A stretch of 64,000 nucleotides of DNA, taken from the NCBI GenBank assembly GCA_012522795.1, contig JAAYJT010000042.1:1-64000 (forward strand), in the 5' to 3' direction. This DNA is from Bacteroidales bacterium. GTDB lineage: Bacteria > Bacteroidota > Bacteroidia > Bacteroidales > JAAYJT01. The position numbers and the translations under genes are program-made. Of this stretch, positions 62,394 to 64,000 are shown in pieces. Each line of letters opens with the position of its first letter. The first letter of the stretch is position 1. Under the pieces are notes generated by a model, which was not told where the DNA came from, did no database searches, and saw only the letters and a list, made by a program, of their open reading frames with translations.

Positions 62394-63254
62394 TCACTCA
62401 GTTTTATTCAGAGGATTCTCTTTGCAGTCCTTGCATTCAAGGCTTTTATTATACATTTCCATAGCTCTTGCACTCATTCCCATGCTGCTGAATCCTCCAT
62501 CGTGATACAGATTTTGCATAGTGACTTTTCGGGTCAGATCGGAAAAAAGAGTAATGCAATAGGCGGCACATTCCTGAGCACTGGCATTGCCAAGCGGCGA
62601 CATACGTTCAGTAAAGTCCATTAACCCGCTAAAACCTTTAACGCCCATACCGGCAGTGGTTGGAGTTGGTGACTGTGAAATGGTATTGATTCTTATTCTT
62701 TTCTGCCGCCCATAAATATAACCAAAACTCCTTGCTATTGATTCTAGTGCTGCCTTTGCGTCAGCCATATCATTGTATTCAAACAAGGTACGCTGGGCTG
62801 CTATGTATGTGAGTGCAACAATAGAACCCCATTCGTTGATAGCATCAAATTTTTTAGCTACCTGTATCATTTTATGGAAAGAGATGGCTGAAATATCTAT
62901 AGTTTTCAAAAAGTTTTCATAATTGATATCATCGTAAGGTATCTTCTTCCTTACATTTGGCGACATGCCTATTGAGTGAAGTATAAAATCAACTTTCCCT
63001 CCGAAATGCTCCATTGTTTGTTTGAAAAGCTCTTCAAGATCACTGATTTTTGTTGCATCGGCAGCAATGACTTTGGCTGATATCTTTTGAGCCAACTCAT
63101 CAATTGTACCCATTCTCAATGCAATCGGGGTATTGGTAAGCACAATCTCGGCTCCTTCATCATGAGCACGTTCGGCTACTTTCCATGCAATTGAAAGATC
63201 GTTCAACGCACCGAAAATCAAACCTTTCTTATTCTTTAATAAATTATGTCCCAT
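62394..63254 (-). CDS. fabI: FabI-like enoyl-ACP reductase (short-chain dehydrogenase)
   Basis: A 286-residue NAD(P)H reductase if started at the ATG at 63254 (MGHNLLKNKKGLIFGALND); the frame is open to 63293, which would overlap the recN stop. The Rossmann start GALNDLSIAWKVAERAH and the FabI-type active site YNDMADAKAALESIAR (Tyr-x6-Lys) are present, with ADATKISDLEELF, FILHSIGMSP and TPTTAGMGVKGF. It makes the last reduction of fatty-acid elongation. A C-terminal cysteine pair (CKDCKEN) is unusual. Substrate preference (FabI versus related SDR) is likely but not proved. Confidence 0.82.
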   Translation of the reverse strand: MGHNLLKNKKGLIFGALNDLSIAWKVAERAHDEGAEIVLTNTPIALRMGTIDELAQKISAKVIAADATKISDLEELFKQTMEHFGGKVDFILHSIGMSPNVRKKIPYDDINYENFLKTIDISAISFHKMIQVAKKFDAINEWGSIVALTYIAAQRTLFEYNDMADAKAALESIARSFGYIYGRQKRIRINTISQSPTPTTAGMGVKGFSGLMDFTERMSPLGNASAQECAAYCITLFSDLTRKVTMQNLYHDGGFSSMGMSARAMEMYNKSLECKDCKENPLNKTE

Positions 63255-63276
63255 AGTAATAAATAGTTTTAGTTTT

Positions 63277-64000
63277 TCATGATTGGAATTCAATAAGTTC
63301 TTTTGCTTTCATTACTGAAATTTCTGAAATATTCTCGTCACTGAGCATTTTTGCAATCTCCATTATTCGCTGGTCATAGTCAAGATTTTTAATATTTGAC
63401 CTTACGAATTTATCCTCAGTTTCTTTATAGATCAGCAAATGATTATCACCCTTTCCGGCAATTTGTGGTAGGTGTGTAATAGTGAGCAACTGCATGAATT
63501 TTGACATATTCTTCATTAAAGTACCCATTTTGGCAGCAATTTCTCCTGAAATACCAACATCAATTTCATCAAAAACAAGTGTAGGCAGCTTCTTGTTTTT
63601 TGAAAGTAAATATTTAACTGATAGCATTAATCTCGATAATTCGCCGCCGGATGCAATATTTGCCACTTCTTTCAGCTCCCCTCCCCTATTGGCATTAAAC
63701 AATATTTTTATTCTGTCGGAACCGTCATTTCCAGGCTCAGACAACTTTTCAGCAATTAATTTAACACTGGCATCTGGCATTCCAAGCTGGCTTACAAGTT
63801 CAGTAAGTTCATCGGAAACTGCTTTCAGGACAGAGAGTCTGGATTTACTCATTGTACTGTCCAGCACATTAAGTTGTTCTTTCTTATTTTCAATACTCTT
63901 ATGAAGTCCCTGGATTTTTCCTTCAAGCGAAACAATTCCGCTTATTTTTTCTTCGAGTTCCCGTGCAATTTGTAGCAATTCATTTATTCCCTGTACATGA
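63277..64000 (-). CDS. recN: DNA repair protein RecN, C-terminal part (cut by window edge)
   Basis: The frame is open to the end of the window, so the start lies outside (about 240 residues are visible; the full protein is about 550). The visible part has the end of the coiled coil (LEEKISGIVSLEGKIQ) and the C-terminal ATPase half: the ABC signature in IASGGELSRLMLSVKYLL, Walker B in LPTLVFDEIDVGISG and the H-loop in LTITHLPQIAGKGD. RecN is an SMC-like protein that acts on DNA double-strand breaks. It ends 22 bases before the FabI-like ATG on the same strand. Confidence 0.93.
   Translation of the reverse strand, partial: HVQGINELLQIARELEEKISGIVSLEGKIQGLHKSIENKKEQLNVLDSTMSKSRLSVLKAVSDELTELVSQLGMPDASVKLIAEKLSEPGNDGSDRIKILFNANRGGELKEVANIASGGELSRLMLSVKYLLSKNKKLPTLVFDEIDVGISGEIAAKMGTLMKNMSKFMQLLTITHLPQIAGKGDNHLLIYKETEDKFVRSNIKNLDYDQRIMEIAKMLSDENISEISVMKAKELIEFQS

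Overview
The window looks like a chromosome segment of an anaerobic or facultatively anaerobic member of the Bacteroidota (Bacteroidales/Marinilabiliales-like). The supporting evidence is AT-rich DNA, many start-proximal TAnnTTTG promoter boxes, a type IX secretion (T9SS) sorting domain, DUF4199, a fused E1 alpha/beta 2-oxoacid dehydrogenase, ClpC and GyrA of Bacteroidota type, and an oxygen-sensitive glycyl-radical enzyme. No taxonomic search could be run.

Layout. 0-2.3 kb: tRNA-Lys with its terminator, a small cupin, an unknown secreted protein and a broken small gene. 2.3-9.5 kb: a Sua5/YciO-type protein, SRP RNA, a DUF4199 membrane protein, two glycosyltransferases with a heptokinase-like GHMP kinase, a nitroreductase and an M23 peptidase. 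9.5-14.5 kb (minus strand): an M48 protease, DnaB, a DUF2779 nuclease-like protein and, between the last two, palindromic repeats that cut into a dead AAA_14 ATPase gene. 14.6-24.7 kb: two large secreted proteases (S8 and M6), both with dockerin-like modules, flanking hutI, ftcD and an HD protein. 24.7-29.5 kb: a decaying genomic island with an IS982-type transposase remnant, an arsenic operon (arsR, arsM, broken acr3, arsC), an hsdS relic and an odd C-rich spacer. 29.6-41.1 kb: split lysine-ketoglutarate reductase and saccharopine dehydrogenase, fused 2-oxoacid dehydrogenase E1, a TPR protein, a glycosyltransferase fusion, the E2 subunit, an exonuclease and a fumarylacetoacetate-hydrolase-family protein. 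41.2-55.5 kb (minus strand): alkaline phosphatase, hydroxyproline dehydratase (HypD) with its activase, NfeD, inositol monophosphatase, Lgt, MtaB, a small unknown, a TPR protein and GyrA. 56-64 kb: ClpC on plus, then acyl-CoA dehydrogenase, EtfA, EtfB, FabI-like reductase and partial RecN on minus.

How the genes fit together. Secreted proteases and peptidases, histidine breakdown (HutI, FtcD), lysine breakdown (LKR/SDH), trans-4-hydroxyproline dehydration (HypD), a branched-chain-type 2-oxoacid dehydrogenase (E1, E2) and an ETF/acyl-CoA dehydrogenase set together suggest growth on protein and amino acids, possibly including collagen-like material. This is an inference from gene content.

All housekeeping genes appear intact. 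Every broken gene (the unknown at 1.9-2.2 kb, AAA_14, IS982, acr3, hsdS) lies in accessory DNA. The points most worth checking are the dockerin-bearing proteases, the arsenic locus that keeps its methyltransferase but has lost its pump, the HypD activase without auxiliary cluster cysteines, the glycosyltransferase fused to a degenerate phosphoglycosyltransferase-like domain, and the roughly 54-bp palindromic repeat. No clearly new multi-gene defence or mobile system was found.
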